DNA of 64,000 nt from Rhodobacteraceae bacterium M382 (GTDB taxonomy: Bacteria; Pseudomonadota; Alphaproteobacteria; Rhodobacterales; Rhodobacteraceae), in contig CP081098.1 in assembly GCA_025141015.1 (NCBI GenBank), positions 2,672,501-2,736,500 on the forward strand. Reading direction: 5' to 3'. Both the position numbers and the translations under genes were made by a program. The notes under the pieces were generated by a model, which worked only from the letters and a program-made list of their open reading frames with translations, was not told the DNA's origin and did not search any database. Shown piece by piece: positions 1 to 8,018 of this stretch (positions within the stretch are counted from its first letter, which is position 1; every line of letters starts with the position of its first letter).

Positions 1-419
1 GATCCGCGGTCAGTAGAGGTCAGATCCTGAACTTCGACCACCGTGGCATGAATGACGGGGGCAATGATCGCTTGAGCAAAGCGATCCCCATGGGTCAACA
101 CAGTTGGCTCATCCCCAAGCTGGAACAGGCCGACAAATACGATCCCGCGGTAATCTTCGTCGATCGTGGCCGGGCTGTTGGGAATGATGATCTTTCGCTT
201 GATGGCCATACTTGACCGAGGGCGAATTTGCATTTCAGTCCGTGGAGGAAGCTCAACGTGAAACCCGGTTGAAATCAGACGCACTTCACCTGGCGCAAGA
301 GAAACCGGCCCATCCGGCAAGAACGCTCGAAGGTCCATTCCGGCAGCGCCTTGTGTGGCATAGCAGGGGAGCGGCAGGTCATTCCCTTCAACCCTTTTGA
401 ACTTAACGGTTTGTGTCAT
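1..419 (-). CDS. dut: dUTP diphosphatase (dUTPase), 3' end beyond the window
   Basis: Hydrolyses dUTP to dUMP and pyrophosphate in the cytoplasm, keeping uracil out of DNA and supplying dUMP for dTMP synthesis. About 139 residues are visible from an ATG at 419. The trimeric dUTPase motifs appear in order: AAGMDLRA (residues 25-32), PRSSMAIK (67-74), NSPATIDEDYRG (81-92, with the catalytic Asp region) and GDRFAQAI (about 111-118). The last visible residues, DRGS, look like the start of the glycine-rich C-terminal motif 5, so only a few residues are missing. The motif 2-3 segment differs from the form I expect in chromosomal alphaproteobacterial enzymes (PRSGLALKHG) and is closer to phage-type dUTPases; that origin is inference. 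Family assignment is firm. Confidence 0.9.
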   Translation of the reverse strand, partial: MTQTVKFKRVEGNDLPLPCYATQGAAGMDLRAFLPDGPVSLAPGEVRLISTGFHVELPPRTEMQIRPRSSMAIKRKIIIPNSPATIDEDYRGIVFVGLFQLGDEPTVLTHGDRFAQAIIAPVIHATVVEVQDLTSTDRG

Positions 420-699
420 GAAAGGTTCCCCTGATTCCCGACCGAACATTTGAACCGGCCCGTGACTGTTGGTGCCATCAATCACGCAACAACTTGTTTT
501 CCAACAACAAAGACGCAATTTCAATTCAAACCCATACACTGCGGCGGTGATTCTGGAAACCGTCTCATGGTGCGCTGGTTGTTATCACCACCAAACTGCG
601 CGATGGGTCGCTGCGCAAAGTTGCGCAGGAGTTGCCGGTCGTCTCGGCGCCCTGATTGCCGTATCCATGATCCCCTGCAAGGCGCTGCGCCAGCGCACG
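420..699. other. Stretch without a recognisable intact gene
   Basis: Between the dUTPase start and the deacylase remnant several overlapping reading frames exist on both strands. None shows a family motif or a convincing ribosome binding site. A short stretch around 570-650 on the plus strand reads as a plausible protein segment (GALVVITTKLRDGSL) before a stop. It may belong to the decayed gene that follows. Confidence 0.4.
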
Positions 700-1021
700 A
701 AAACCCGCCCACACAAGTTCGAGTTGCTGGCAGCGGGCACCAGCCGGAGGTTTGCCGGGAGGTTTCCAAGGCACGGGTGGATCCGCCGGTGCAGGTGAAC
801 TGCTTGGCCAGATCTCTGATCCATTTGGTGAAACTGAAACGGAAGTAATCCTTGAACCGATGGGTATCATACTCGGTCGTAGCTATCTGTCGGTCGTGAA
901 TGACGCGAACGCCCTGTTCCACATTGTCGAAACCAAAAGCGCCGCGGTCGAGGGTAAGGTTGATGCATTGGCCAGCCAGCTTGACGGCGACCCGATGTTT
1001 GGCGAGGACGAAATTATCTGA
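700..1021 (+). pseudogene. Remnant of a succinylglutamate desuccinylase/aspartoacylase family gene
   Basis: The frame ending at 1021 encodes the C-terminal domain of this zinc deacylase family: GELLGQISDPFGETETEV, then GIILGRSYLSVVNDANALFHI, in the family order (glycine-rich lipoyl-like barrel, DPFG turn, final hydrophobic HI). Upstream similarity continues only by changing frame: KFELLAAGTS in one frame, REVSKARVDPPVQV in a second, and the conserved C-terminus in the third. That implies small indels near 745 and 795. No intact zinc-binding N-terminal half is readable, so the gene looks dead. The substrate of the ancestor cannot be told. Similarity may reach further upstream, but I could not follow it before about 700. 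Confidence 0.6.
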
Positions 1022-1139
1022 CAGCCCGGAGTTTGCCCAGCAGCACGGCCACCTATCGGTCAAACGATCCCAGCATGGCACGACAGCCGCCCCCCGTTTC
1101 TACGGGCAAGATGCGTTCAGGTCGCACAGGCCCGCGTGA

Positions 1140-2384
1140 TCACCCATTCAATGGTGGCAAACCTACCTTGTTCGTTGCCCGCCCAGCGAAATGTGCCGCG
1201 CGAAGATCTGTAAATTCGGCGGACAAGATCATCCAGGCATCCGTATTTGTCCGGGTCGTTCCATATGCCTGTCGCCCCACCCCGGCCAACGCATTATCCA
1301 GGTTGTCCGGGTTAAAGCCGGGGCATTTGGCGGACCACCTGGCAATGGCGCGGTGCGCCCCTGCCAGATCCCTGGAGGTAATTGCCTGTTGAACCCGACG
1401 GGCTGCGTAGGGTTCGCTCGTTAGCCATGCGCGTTTTCTGGTGGCTTTCAAATGTGCCAGCGGCGGCACCAGATAGGTTTTTGCAACCCAGGAGATCAAG
1501 CCCAGCAGGATCACCCCTGCCAGGATCACTGCCATCTGACGTCTGGACATCTGCGCAGCGGCAGGCGCGGCGGGGGCATCGACCTTGACGGTTGTGCCGG
1601 CGACCGTTGCCGTTTCTACGGTGTTGGTTCCGGTGTTGAACCATTCGACAGAGATGGGTGCCAATTCAACCGTACCGCCAAATTGTGCAACATAGCTGAC
1701 GGTTTCACGTCGGGTTCCGCTCAGCACACCCCGGTTGGTGCTTTCCTGGACCGAAGGATCCTTGGGGTAGGCGCGCGCAGCATCTGACACCAGCGCGGGA
1801 ATCAACGGCGGTATGAACAAAGCCGAGGTACCGGAAATCGTGGCTGTTACCTGACGCGTGACGGCGTCGCCTTGCGCCAGGGTGTCCTGTGCCCCGTCAA
1901 TTGTTTCGGACAACGTAAAACTCTCGGCAACGATCAGAGGCGACAGGTCTTCGGCCCCCTGGGGAACCTGCGACGCAAAGCGGATTGCATCAACAGTCAC
2001 CTCTGCTTCGATTGGCTGGCTTGTATCCGGATCCGCATAGGTCAATGCGATGGTACGCTGCGGCAGCACGAATTCGCCCGGAACCATTGGATAGATCCGA
2101 TACGCCCTTGTGATACCAGACCAGGTTTCGCCGTCAATTTGCTTGCTGGTCGGGCTGGAGGCCCGCTCTGGCAAGCGCACGATCAGATTCGGCTCTTCCA
2201 TTGAGGGATAGGACGGTGGCTCGGGGAACCATGTCGGCACCAGCACCGTTACACGCAAAATTACCGGTTGCCCGACAACTGTGGACTGGGCTGACAACTC
2301 TGCGGTGACAATGGGATCGACTGTCTGGGCCGCAGCGCCCCCTGTGAACACTGCCAGGATCAGAAACGTCAAAATTCGTGTCAT
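1140..2384 (-). CDS. batD: BatD-like oxygen-tolerance family protein
   Basis: Predicted periplasm-facing, membrane-anchored member of the BatD family, the last gene of a MoxR-Bat operon. The 414-residue product has a signal peptide (MTRILTFLILAVFTGGAAAQ), a long beta-rich region about 25-280, one transmembrane helix about 285-310 (ILAGVILLGLISWVAKTYLV) and a cytoplasmic alpha-helical tail. The start at 2384 is preferred over longer forms: it has a GGAGGT ribosome site, a signal peptide follows it, and it overlaps the batB stop by 4 nt (ATGA). In Bacteroides the Bat proteins were linked to aerotolerance; in proteobacteria the role is unclear, with envelope stress or complex assembly proposed. 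Confidence 0.85.
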   Translation of the reverse strand: MTRILTFLILAVFTGGAAAQTVDPIVTAELSAQSTVVGQPVILRVTVLVPTWFPEPPSYPSMEEPNLIVRLPERASSPTSKQIDGETWSGITRAYRIYPMVPGEFVLPQRTIALTYADPDTSQPIEAEVTVDAIRFASQVPQGAEDLSPLIVAESFTLSETIDGAQDTLAQGDAVTRQVTATISGTSALFIPPLIPALVSDAARAYPKDPSVQESTNRGVLSGTRRETVSYVAQFGGTVELAPISVEWFNTGTNTVETATVAGTTVKVDAPAAPAAAQMSRRQMAVILAGVILLGLISWVAKTYLVPPLAHLKATRKRAWLTSEPYAARRVQQAITSRDLAGAHRAIARWSAKCPGFNPDNLDNALAGVGRQAYGTTRTNTDAWMILSAEFTDLRAAHFAGRATNKVGLPPLNG

Positions 2385-3922
2385 GGCTGACCTCCGGTCG
2401 CTGTTTCCTGAAGAAAGCGGGTGCGCAGGAAGTCCCCCATGTCTGTGTCGACGGATCGCATCCATTGTTCAGCAGTCTGGAATCCCGTTCCGTCCTGTTC
2501 TTCGTCGGAATACTCCTTTTGGGTGTCCGCGCCTTTCTGTGCCTCATTGTCGAACACAACGTCATCGGCACCGATACCGGTATCTTCTCCGGTATCACTT
2601 TGTTCGCGGGTTTCTTCGACATAGACCAAAATAGCCCGGGCCACGGCCAGGTTCCATTCTGCCTCGGAGAATTCAGGCTGTAGCGTCAGGGCCTTTTCAA
2701 AGGCCGCTATGGCCGGGCGATATTCCCGGTTGCGTATATGCGCCATGCCCTGACCAAAGGCACCCTCTGGCGTATCGAGACGGGCATAGTGATCTGCCGC
2801 ATCGGCATATTGCCCCGATTTGAACAAGGTGATCCCGCGCCACATGGGATCGGTGAACAGGCTGGCGGCCTGGGCGAACTCTTTGTTATTCCAGGCCATC
2901 ATTCCCTGTTGATCCGGTGTAAAAAACCAGTCGATGACATCCGCCCGGGACGATGTCGGAGCGCCCGATGCGATGAGCGCCCCCAGCACCACAGCCCATC
3001 GCATGGTCCATCCGCGACGGAACCAGAGCAAGACCAACGGCATGGCCAGCCACCCAAACACCCAACCACGATCGTCCCAATCCAGCCGTTCGTCCCCCAA
3101 CAACGCCGCCCGATAGGCCGATGCAGCGGCACGATCAATTGCGTTCAGGTCGGTGTCATCGGCTGTCAGTACAAAGACCGAGCTGTCCGGCAGCTGTGCC
3201 AGGGCCGCGGGAAGGGTATCCTGGGGTGCTGCGACCAGAAACAGCACCGGAGCCGCGCCCTCCTCCACTGGCGCGCCAAGCGCCGCCGCATCTGCGCCGT
3301 TCAAATCATCAAGAACAAACAGGATTGCGCCCGGGGTTTTGGATTTGGCCAACTCGTCTCGCGCCAGCGCCAAGGCGTCGATTGCAGCGTCCCCTTCACG
3401 GGGCATGACCTTGGGCGTGATCGCTTCCAGCATGGACCCCAGGATGTTCGGGTCTTCGGTCAACGGCGCAACCCGGTGGGCCGTTCCGGAATAGGCGATC
3501 AGCGCCGTACGTGCGCCAGCGCGGCGTTCCACCAGGTCGAGGATCTTGAATTTGGCCCGATCCAGACGGCTGGGCGGCAGATCTGGTGCCTCCATGGATC
3601 GGGAAACCTTGAGCACAACCACCAACGGCGCTGTCTGGGCCAACAACGGGTTGGGTACACGGCTCCACGTCGGCCCAGAGGCCGCAATGGTCAACAGGAC
3701 CAGGCAGGCCGCCACCCCGTCGATGGCAAATACCTGGCGTTTGGCGGTATCACCCACGGTCAACGCCCGGGCCAGATGCGGGGCAATCCCGGTGGGTGCC
3801 TCCCTGCCCCGGCCATTGCGCCGTCGGATCGCCCACCACAGCACAGCGATGGGCACCAGCGCGATCAGCCCATAGGGGCGCAACACATGAAACGCCGCCA
3901 GAGAGTCCAGAAACGCATCCAT
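2381..3922 (-). CDS. batB: BatB/BatC fusion: VWA domain plus TPR repeats
   Basis: 513 residues. Two N-terminal membrane helices (about 18-32 and 68-83) lead into a von Willebrand factor A domain (about 98-270), another membrane stretch (about 285-335), then TPR repeats (about 375-440; FGQGMAHIRNREYRPAIAAFEKAL is one) and an acidic tail. It therefore combines BatB and BatC of other bacteria. The metal-site motif, normally DxSxS, reads LKVSRSM, so the first Asp is Lys at about residue 105, while the BatA paralogue next door keeps DISGS. This suggests the VWA domain of BatB does not bind metal in the usual way. Its start overlaps the batA stop by 1 nt and its stop overlaps the batD start, indicating translational coupling. 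Confidence 0.87.
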   Translation of the reverse strand: MDAFLDSLAAFHVLRPYGLIALVPIAVLWWAIRRRNGRGREAPTGIAPHLARALTVGDTAKRQVFAIDGVAACLVLLTIAASGPTWSRVPNPLLAQTAPLVVVLKVSRSMEAPDLPPSRLDRAKFKILDLVERRAGARTALIAYSGTAHRVAPLTEDPNILGSMLEAITPKVMPREGDAAIDALALARDELAKSKTPGAILFVLDDLNGADAAALGAPVEEGAAPVLFLVAAPQDTLPAALAQLPDSSVFVLTADDTDLNAIDRAAASAYRAALLGDERLDWDDRGWVFGWLAMPLVLLWFRRGWTMRWAVVLGALIASGAPTSSRADVIDWFFTPDQQGMMAWNNKEFAQAASLFTDPMWRGITLFKSGQYADAADHYARLDTPEGAFGQGMAHIRNREYRPAIAAFEKALTLQPEFSEAEWNLAVARAILVYVEETREQSDTGEDTGIGADDVVFDNEAQKGADTQKEYSDEEQDGTGFQTAEQWMRSVDTDMGDFLRTRFLQETATGGQP

Positions 3923-4905
3923 TACGTGACCCTCCGGGATGTCGACAGGTGCAACCAGCCCAGCGTCATCCCGGCGACAGCAATGGCCGCGGCAAAGGCG
4001 ATCCAGGCCAGTGGGCGTTTGGGCTGAAAGTTGACCGTTTCGGTGATACGGGGATTCAAACGTTCGATTTCGTCATAGATCTCGCTCAGCCCCTTGCCAT
4101 CGGTGGCATAGTAAAAGGCACCCGAGGCCCGCTTCGCGATGTCCTCCAATGCATCCAGATCCACCTTGTCGGCCCCTGATCCCTTGGGATCGCCCACACC
4201 GATTGTATAGATCGACACACTCTTTTGTGCCGCAATTTCCGCAGCGTTCACTGGCGACATCCTGCTGGATGTGTCGGCACCATCCGAAAGCAGAACCAAC
4301 AGGCGCTGATCGACCTTGGACGTTTCAAAGGTGCGGATGGCCAACCCGATAGCATCGCCAATCGCGGTATCCGGTCCGGCCATCCCCACCTGGGTCGTGT
4401 CCAGCAGTTCGTGCACCGAGGCCAGATCTTCGGTAAAGGGGGTTTGCACAAATGCCTTTGTGCCAAAGACGATCAAGGCAATGCGATCCCCATCACGGGC
4501 TTCGATGAAATCTCCGACCACGGTTTTGACCAGCTGCAATCTTTGTTGCCGCTCCCCCTGGGCATCGACCATGTCATTCGCATCCATCGACCCCGAAATA
4601 TCAACCGCCAGAACCATGTCGCGGGCGGCCTTTTCCACTGTGACCAGTTCACCCAGCTGTTCGGGCCGTGCCAGCCCCAGAACCGTCAACCCCCAGCACA
4701 AGATCCCGGCGATCATCTGAATGCGTTTGCGCCGCAGCACCACCGCACCGGGTTTCGGGTCCAACCCGGCTGCCTCGGTGACCTGGCGGAAAAACGGGAT
4801 ACGGATTGCCGGTGTCCGATCCCTGTACGGAGGCAGAAACCGCCAGATGACCCAAGGAGCGGGCAACAGCAACAATGCCCATGGAAAAGCCAGAGACCAG
4901 GTCAT
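3922..4905 (-). CDS. batA: BatA-like VWA domain membrane protein
   Basis: 327-residue inner-membrane protein. Two N-terminal membrane helices (about 6-23 and 62-79) are followed by a VWA domain with an intact metal-ion-dependent adhesion site: DISGS at 102-106, a downstream TxxG-like region (GPDTAIGDAIGLAIRTF) and LLSDGAD. A C-terminal helix follows (PLAWIAFAAAIAVAGMTLGWL). The ATG at 4905 is chosen because GGAGG lies just upstream, it overlaps the DUF4381 stop by 4 nt, and a membrane helix follows at once; the longer open frame adds only low-complexity sequence. Probably pairs with BatB and is acted on by the MoxR ATPase of the same operon. Confidence 0.88.
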   Translation of the reverse strand: MTWSLAFPWALLLLPAPWVIWRFLPPYRDRTPAIRIPFFRQVTEAAGLDPKPGAVVLRRKRIQMIAGILCWGLTVLGLARPEQLGELVTVEKAARDMVLAVDISGSMDANDMVDAQGERQQRLQLVKTVVGDFIEARDGDRIALIVFGTKAFVQTPFTEDLASVHELLDTTQVGMAGPDTAIGDAIGLAIRTFETSKVDQRLLVLLSDGADTSSRMSPVNAAEIAAQKSVSIYTIGVGDPKGSGADKVDLDALEDIAKRASGAFYYATDGKGLSEIYDEIERLNPRITETVNFQPKRPLAWIAFAAAIAVAGMTLGWLHLSTSRRVT

Positions 4906-5381
4906 GATGGGCCTCCGGTCCGGTGAAATCTGATCCAATGGCGGGCCAGGGACTTCAGGTTCGGGTCGCTTTGCTCGTCGGTGTAGGGCGCGCGCACCAA
5001 AGCGGCCCCCGTTGCGCTCGCAAACCCGGCACCGTCGCATGTCTGATCCAGAAACGCCAACCATTCGGCCCCGACAAGCGCCGCCACCTGTTTGCGGGGA
5101 AACGCAACCAAGGCAACCCGGCGCAGAACGGCCGCGATTGCAGCAGGGTCATCGCCGACCTGAACCAGCTCGGCCAGTGCCGCGCGGCGATAGGCATTGG
5201 CCTGCCAGCGTTGAAACACACGCCAAGCCCCCCACAACGCCATCCCCAAAACCACGGCACCCAGCCAGGTCCAGGCCTGTGTCGCGGGCCACATCGAAAT
5301 AGGGTCCGGCACCGGGATCGGTTCAAGCATATCCAGAAGTTCGACCAAATTCTTGCCGTCAGTGTCGGGGATCTGGGTCAT
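4902..5381 (-). CDS. DUF4381 family membrane protein
   Basis: 159 residues with one membrane helix (about 38-58, WLGAVVLGMALWGAWRVF) between a proline-rich N-terminus (LLDMLEPIPVPDPISMWP) and a cytoplasmic helical domain. The N-terminal PxPxPxSxWP pattern and the position between the DUF58 and batA genes are typical of DUF4381. Function is unknown. It is always seen, to my knowledge, in MoxR-DUF58-VWA operons, so it is probably a structural partner of the Bat complex. It overlaps both neighbours by 4 nt. Confidence 0.85.
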   Translation of the reverse strand: MTQIPDTDGKNLVELLDMLEPIPVPDPISMWPATQAWTWLGAVVLGMALWGAWRVFQRWQANAYRRAALAELVQVGDDPAAIAAVLRRVALVAFPRKQVAALVGAEWLAFLDQTCDGAGFASATGAALVRAPYTDEQSDPNLKSLARHWIRFHRTGGPS

Positions 5382-6328
5382 CGGAGCCCCCTGCCGGACA
5401 CGCCCATCAGCTCCATCAGCTGCGGCAGGGTTTCACGGGCGGTGGTCAGCGGCAAAACCGGAATGCCGTATTTGCGGGTCCAACCAATCGCGCGGGCAAT
5501 CCGCGTGCCCACAACCGCCTCGATCCGGGCAACCGTGTCGCCCCGCGCTGCGTTCAGTTCCACCTGAAGCCGACCATCCGAAGCCACAATGCGAAAATCC
5601 GCAGGCACGTTCTGTCCGGACGGATCCGAGACCGGAAACAAGATCACATCATTGTGCATGGCAAGACGTCGAACATGACGTTCGGTGGTGTCGTCCACTT
5701 CGGCAAAATCGCTGAACACCAGGATCAGATTACCGGTTGTCGCAATCCGCGCCGCAGCCCGCAGCGGCTGATTCAACGACATAGAGGAATTCGTCTCGTA
5801 ATCAGCATGCAGATTACAGTTTGCCTCGGCAATGGTGGACAGAAAACGGTTCAAAGCGGCTCCGCTGGCCTTGGGGCGCAGCTCTGCCACGGTATTATCG
5901 GAAAACACGATCCCACCCACGCGATCCCCGCGGGCGCGAATGGCAAAGGCGGCCAATGCGGCCGCTTCGGCAGCGGTTACCGATTTCATGTTGAATTGAC
6001 TGCCGTAGAACATGCTCATCCGCTGATCCACCAGCAACAGCGCCGGGCGGTCACGCTCTTCGGTATAGACACGCACATAGGGCTGGCCTGTGCGCGCGGT
6101 TACTTTCCAGTCGATGGTGCGGGGGTCATCGCCCACCTGATAGTTGCGCAGTTCCTCAAAGTTGAGCCCCCTCCCCCTAAGCCGTGATGCATGGCGCCCG
6201 TTCAGCGCCGATCGGGCCGGTTGCCGCGGCAGAAACGACAGCATTCGGGCAGACCCCGCCAGCCGACGTAAATGCGACAGATCCGTATGAATGCGGGGAT
6301 CAAGCGGGTGTTCAACAGTATCCGTCAT
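5378..6328 (-). CDS. DUF58 domain-containing protein
   Basis: 316-residue soluble protein of the DUF58 family, the standard partner of MoxR AAA+ ATPases and VWA proteins. The family signature is at about residues 75-95 (FEELRNYQVGDDPRTIDW, followed by KVTARTG). The remainder has a VWA-like fold (ALLLVDQRMSMFYG) in which the canonical metal motif is not preserved. The ATG at 6328 has AAGGG 7 nt upstream; a GTG one codon earlier is possible. It lies 11 nt after the moxR stop and overlaps the DUF4381 start. Biochemical role unknown. Confidence 0.88.
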   Translation of the reverse strand: MTDTVEHPLDPRIHTDLSHLRRLAGSARMLSFLPRQPARSALNGRHASRLRGRGLNFEELRNYQVGDDPRTIDWKVTARTGQPYVRVYTEERDRPALLLVDQRMSMFYGSQFNMKSVTAAEAAALAAFAIRARGDRVGGIVFSDNTVAELRPKASGAALNRFLSTIAEANCNLHADYETNSSMSLNQPLRAAARIATTGNLILVFSDFAEVDDTTERHVRRLAMHNDVILFPVSDPSGQNVPADFRIVASDGRLQVELNAARGDTVARIEAVVGTRIARAIGWTRKYGIPVLPLTTARETLPQLMELMGVSGRGLR

Positions 6329-6339
6329 CACGCACCCTT

Positions 6340-7320
6340 TCAGGGAAGAGCGACCAGCGATACGATCTCGTCGATCACCTTGTCGATGGACACACCGTCG
6401 CCCTGCGCCTCATAGCTCAGCGAAATCCGATGGCGGAACACGTCATGAGCAATGGCACGGACATCGACCGGATCGACATAATTGCGCCCATTCAACCAGG
6501 CATGTGCCCGCGAACATTTGTCCAACGCCAACGAACCACGGGGGCTGGCACCGACGTCGATCCATCGCGCCAGATCCGATGACAGGGGTGCGGGGGTCCG
6601 GGTCGCCTGTACCAGATCAGCCATATACCGGTCCATCGCATCGGCCACATGGATCTGGCTGATTTCAGCGCGTGCCTCAAAAACTGCCTGCTGCGGGATT
6701 ACGGGCGGTGTCACCGGTTTATCCCCCCCACCTGTTGCGCCCTGCTCTTCGCCACGCACCAGGCGGATCACCTCGACCTCGTCTTCGACCGGCGGGTACA
6801 ACACCTGAACATGCATCAAAAAGCGATCCATTTGCGCTTCGGGCAACGGATAGGTCCCTTCCTGTTCGATGGGGTTCTGTGTTGCCATGACGATGAACAG
6901 TGGTGGCAGGTCGTGCGTGGTTCCCGACACGGTCACCTGGCGTTCTTCCATCGCCTCCAACAAGGCCGCCTGCACTTTGGCGGGGGCGCGGTTGATTTCA
7001 TCTGCCAGAACGATATTGGCAAAGATCGGCCCTGCTTCGAACCGGAATTGGGCCCCCTCCGGGCCCTGATGATAGACTTCGGTCCCGGTCACATCTGATG
7101 GTAAAAGATCCGGAGTGAACTGAATGCGCGAAAAATCTGCTTCCAGGTTTTTGGACATCGCCTTGACCGCGCGGGTTTTTGCCAGCCCCGGCAGCCCTTC
7201 GATCAAGAGATTTCCGTTCGCCAGCAGTCCGATCACAAGACGTTCGATCACATCTCGTTGGCCAATGATAGATTGGCTCATTCGGTCCTGCAGCATGGTG
7301 ATCTGCTCAAGCGCGCTCAT
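6340..7320 (-). CDS. MoxR family AAA+ ATPase
   Basis: 326-residue AAA+ ATPase, first gene of the Bat operon. The Walker A motif is GLPGLAKT (42-49), Walker B IVLADE (103-108), sensor 1 ATQNPIEQEGTYPLPEAQMDRF around 150, and a C-terminal lid follows with the GASPRG segment typical of MoxR. MoxR ATPases act as chaperone-like remodelers that help assemble or activate VWA-domain partners, here probably BatA/BatB. The ATG at 7320 has AGGAA upstream; an in-frame TTG 15 nt earlier is less likely. Expression probably starts from a promoter at 7358-7387. Confidence 0.92.
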   Translation of the reverse strand: MSALEQITMLQDRMSQSIIGQRDVIERLVIGLLANGNLLIEGLPGLAKTRAVKAMSKNLEADFSRIQFTPDLLPSDVTGTEVYHQGPEGAQFRFEAGPIFANIVLADEINRAPAKVQAALLEAMEERQVTVSGTTHDLPPLFIVMATQNPIEQEGTYPLPEAQMDRFLMHVQVLYPPVEDEVEVIRLVRGEEQGATGGGDKPVTPPVIPQQAVFEARAEISQIHVADAMDRYMADLVQATRTPAPLSSDLARWIDVGASPRGSLALDKCSRAHAWLNGRNYVDPVDVRAIAHDVFRHRISLSYEAQGDGVSIDKVIDEIVSLVALP

Positions 7321-7357
7321 ATCAATTTCCTGCAAAAAGTATTGTAAAACTATGCAG

Positions 7358-7387
7358 ATAGTCGAGAAAAAGGGGCACGGTTGTCAA
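7358..7387 (-). promoter_or_regulatory. Candidate sigma-70 promoter of the moxR-bat operon
   Basis: On the minus strand TTGACA (7382-7387) is followed, after 18 nt, by GACTAT (7358-7363), about 38 nt upstream of the moxR ATG. The -35 is perfect and the -10 is poor (3 of 6). Confidence 0.4.
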
Positions 7388-7761
7388 CAGCGTTTCACAT
7401 GTCGCCGCGTCAGGTGGTTGCTCCCTGGCGGGGTGAGTGTGGTTTTTGCCCCGCTCCCTTGGACTTTACAGTTCGCTACAAAAGATCAGTATTTAAAAAT
7501 TGAAATTCAGACCTGCGATCCTGGCCATCTGTTTGGCCGACCGGGTTTCTGGACGTCGGCGGATCAGTGATAATTCTCCCTGGTCTCTTTCGATCGGGGG
7601 AACCGGGAAAATCGCGATAATGACGGATGTATTGAATCAGATCCGATGGGGTCGATTTCGCATCATGAGATACCTACCTGCTCCCGACCTGGCAGCACCT
7701 GATGCCGCCCTGCAGCCCCAAGACTGAGCGCGGCATTGTGATGGGATCGCGAGACCGATCC
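7388..7761. other. Intergenic stretch without a recognised gene
   Basis: Lies between the moxR promoter and a small minus-strand gene. Short frames on both strands lack ribosome sites and family motifs. I see no RNA gene or clear terminator. Confidence 0.4.
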
Positions 7762-7884
7762 TTACTGACCCCTAATCCGGCGGATAATGCGGTCCAGACG
7801 CACAACCAGGTGATTGGCGGCTTCGGCAATCATCATCGAAAATGCAGCAGAACGGGCGGGATATTGTTGGATTTCACATTTCAT
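7762..7884 (-). CDS. Small 40-residue protein, divergent from a LysR regulator
   Basis: A short open frame of 40 codons starts at an ATG at 7884 with a strong ribosome site (GGGAGG, 7 nt upstream) and ends in TAA at 7762. The product starts MKCEIQQYPARSAAFSMMI and ends in a basic stretch (RLDRIIRRIRGQ), so it has an amphipathic, positively charged C-terminus with no membrane helix. I do not recognise the family. It is divergent from the LysR gene at 8019, with a 134-nt AT-rich gap where the regulator probably binds; small genes opposite LysR genes are often their targets. Support comes only from the start signals and context. Confidence 0.45.
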   Translation of the reverse strand: MKCEIQQYPARSAAFSMMIAEAANHLVVRLDRIIRRIRGQ

Positions 7885-8018
7885 GGTGTTGCCTCCCTAG
7901 AGGGTGTGACGTGGTTTCGTGATGATCCCAGTTAGCCGCGACTGGACAATTTTCACAAACGATGATTTCTTCGGTAACGATTTAGTTTTTCTAATGTATA
8001 AATATCGGAAAAGTAGAC

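Noticed and set aside
2738-4027. 429-codon open frame on the plus strand opposite batA/batB
   Set aside because: It is the antisense shadow of real genes in GC-rich DNA: no ribosome site, composition rich in Arg, Gly, Pro and His, and no family motif.
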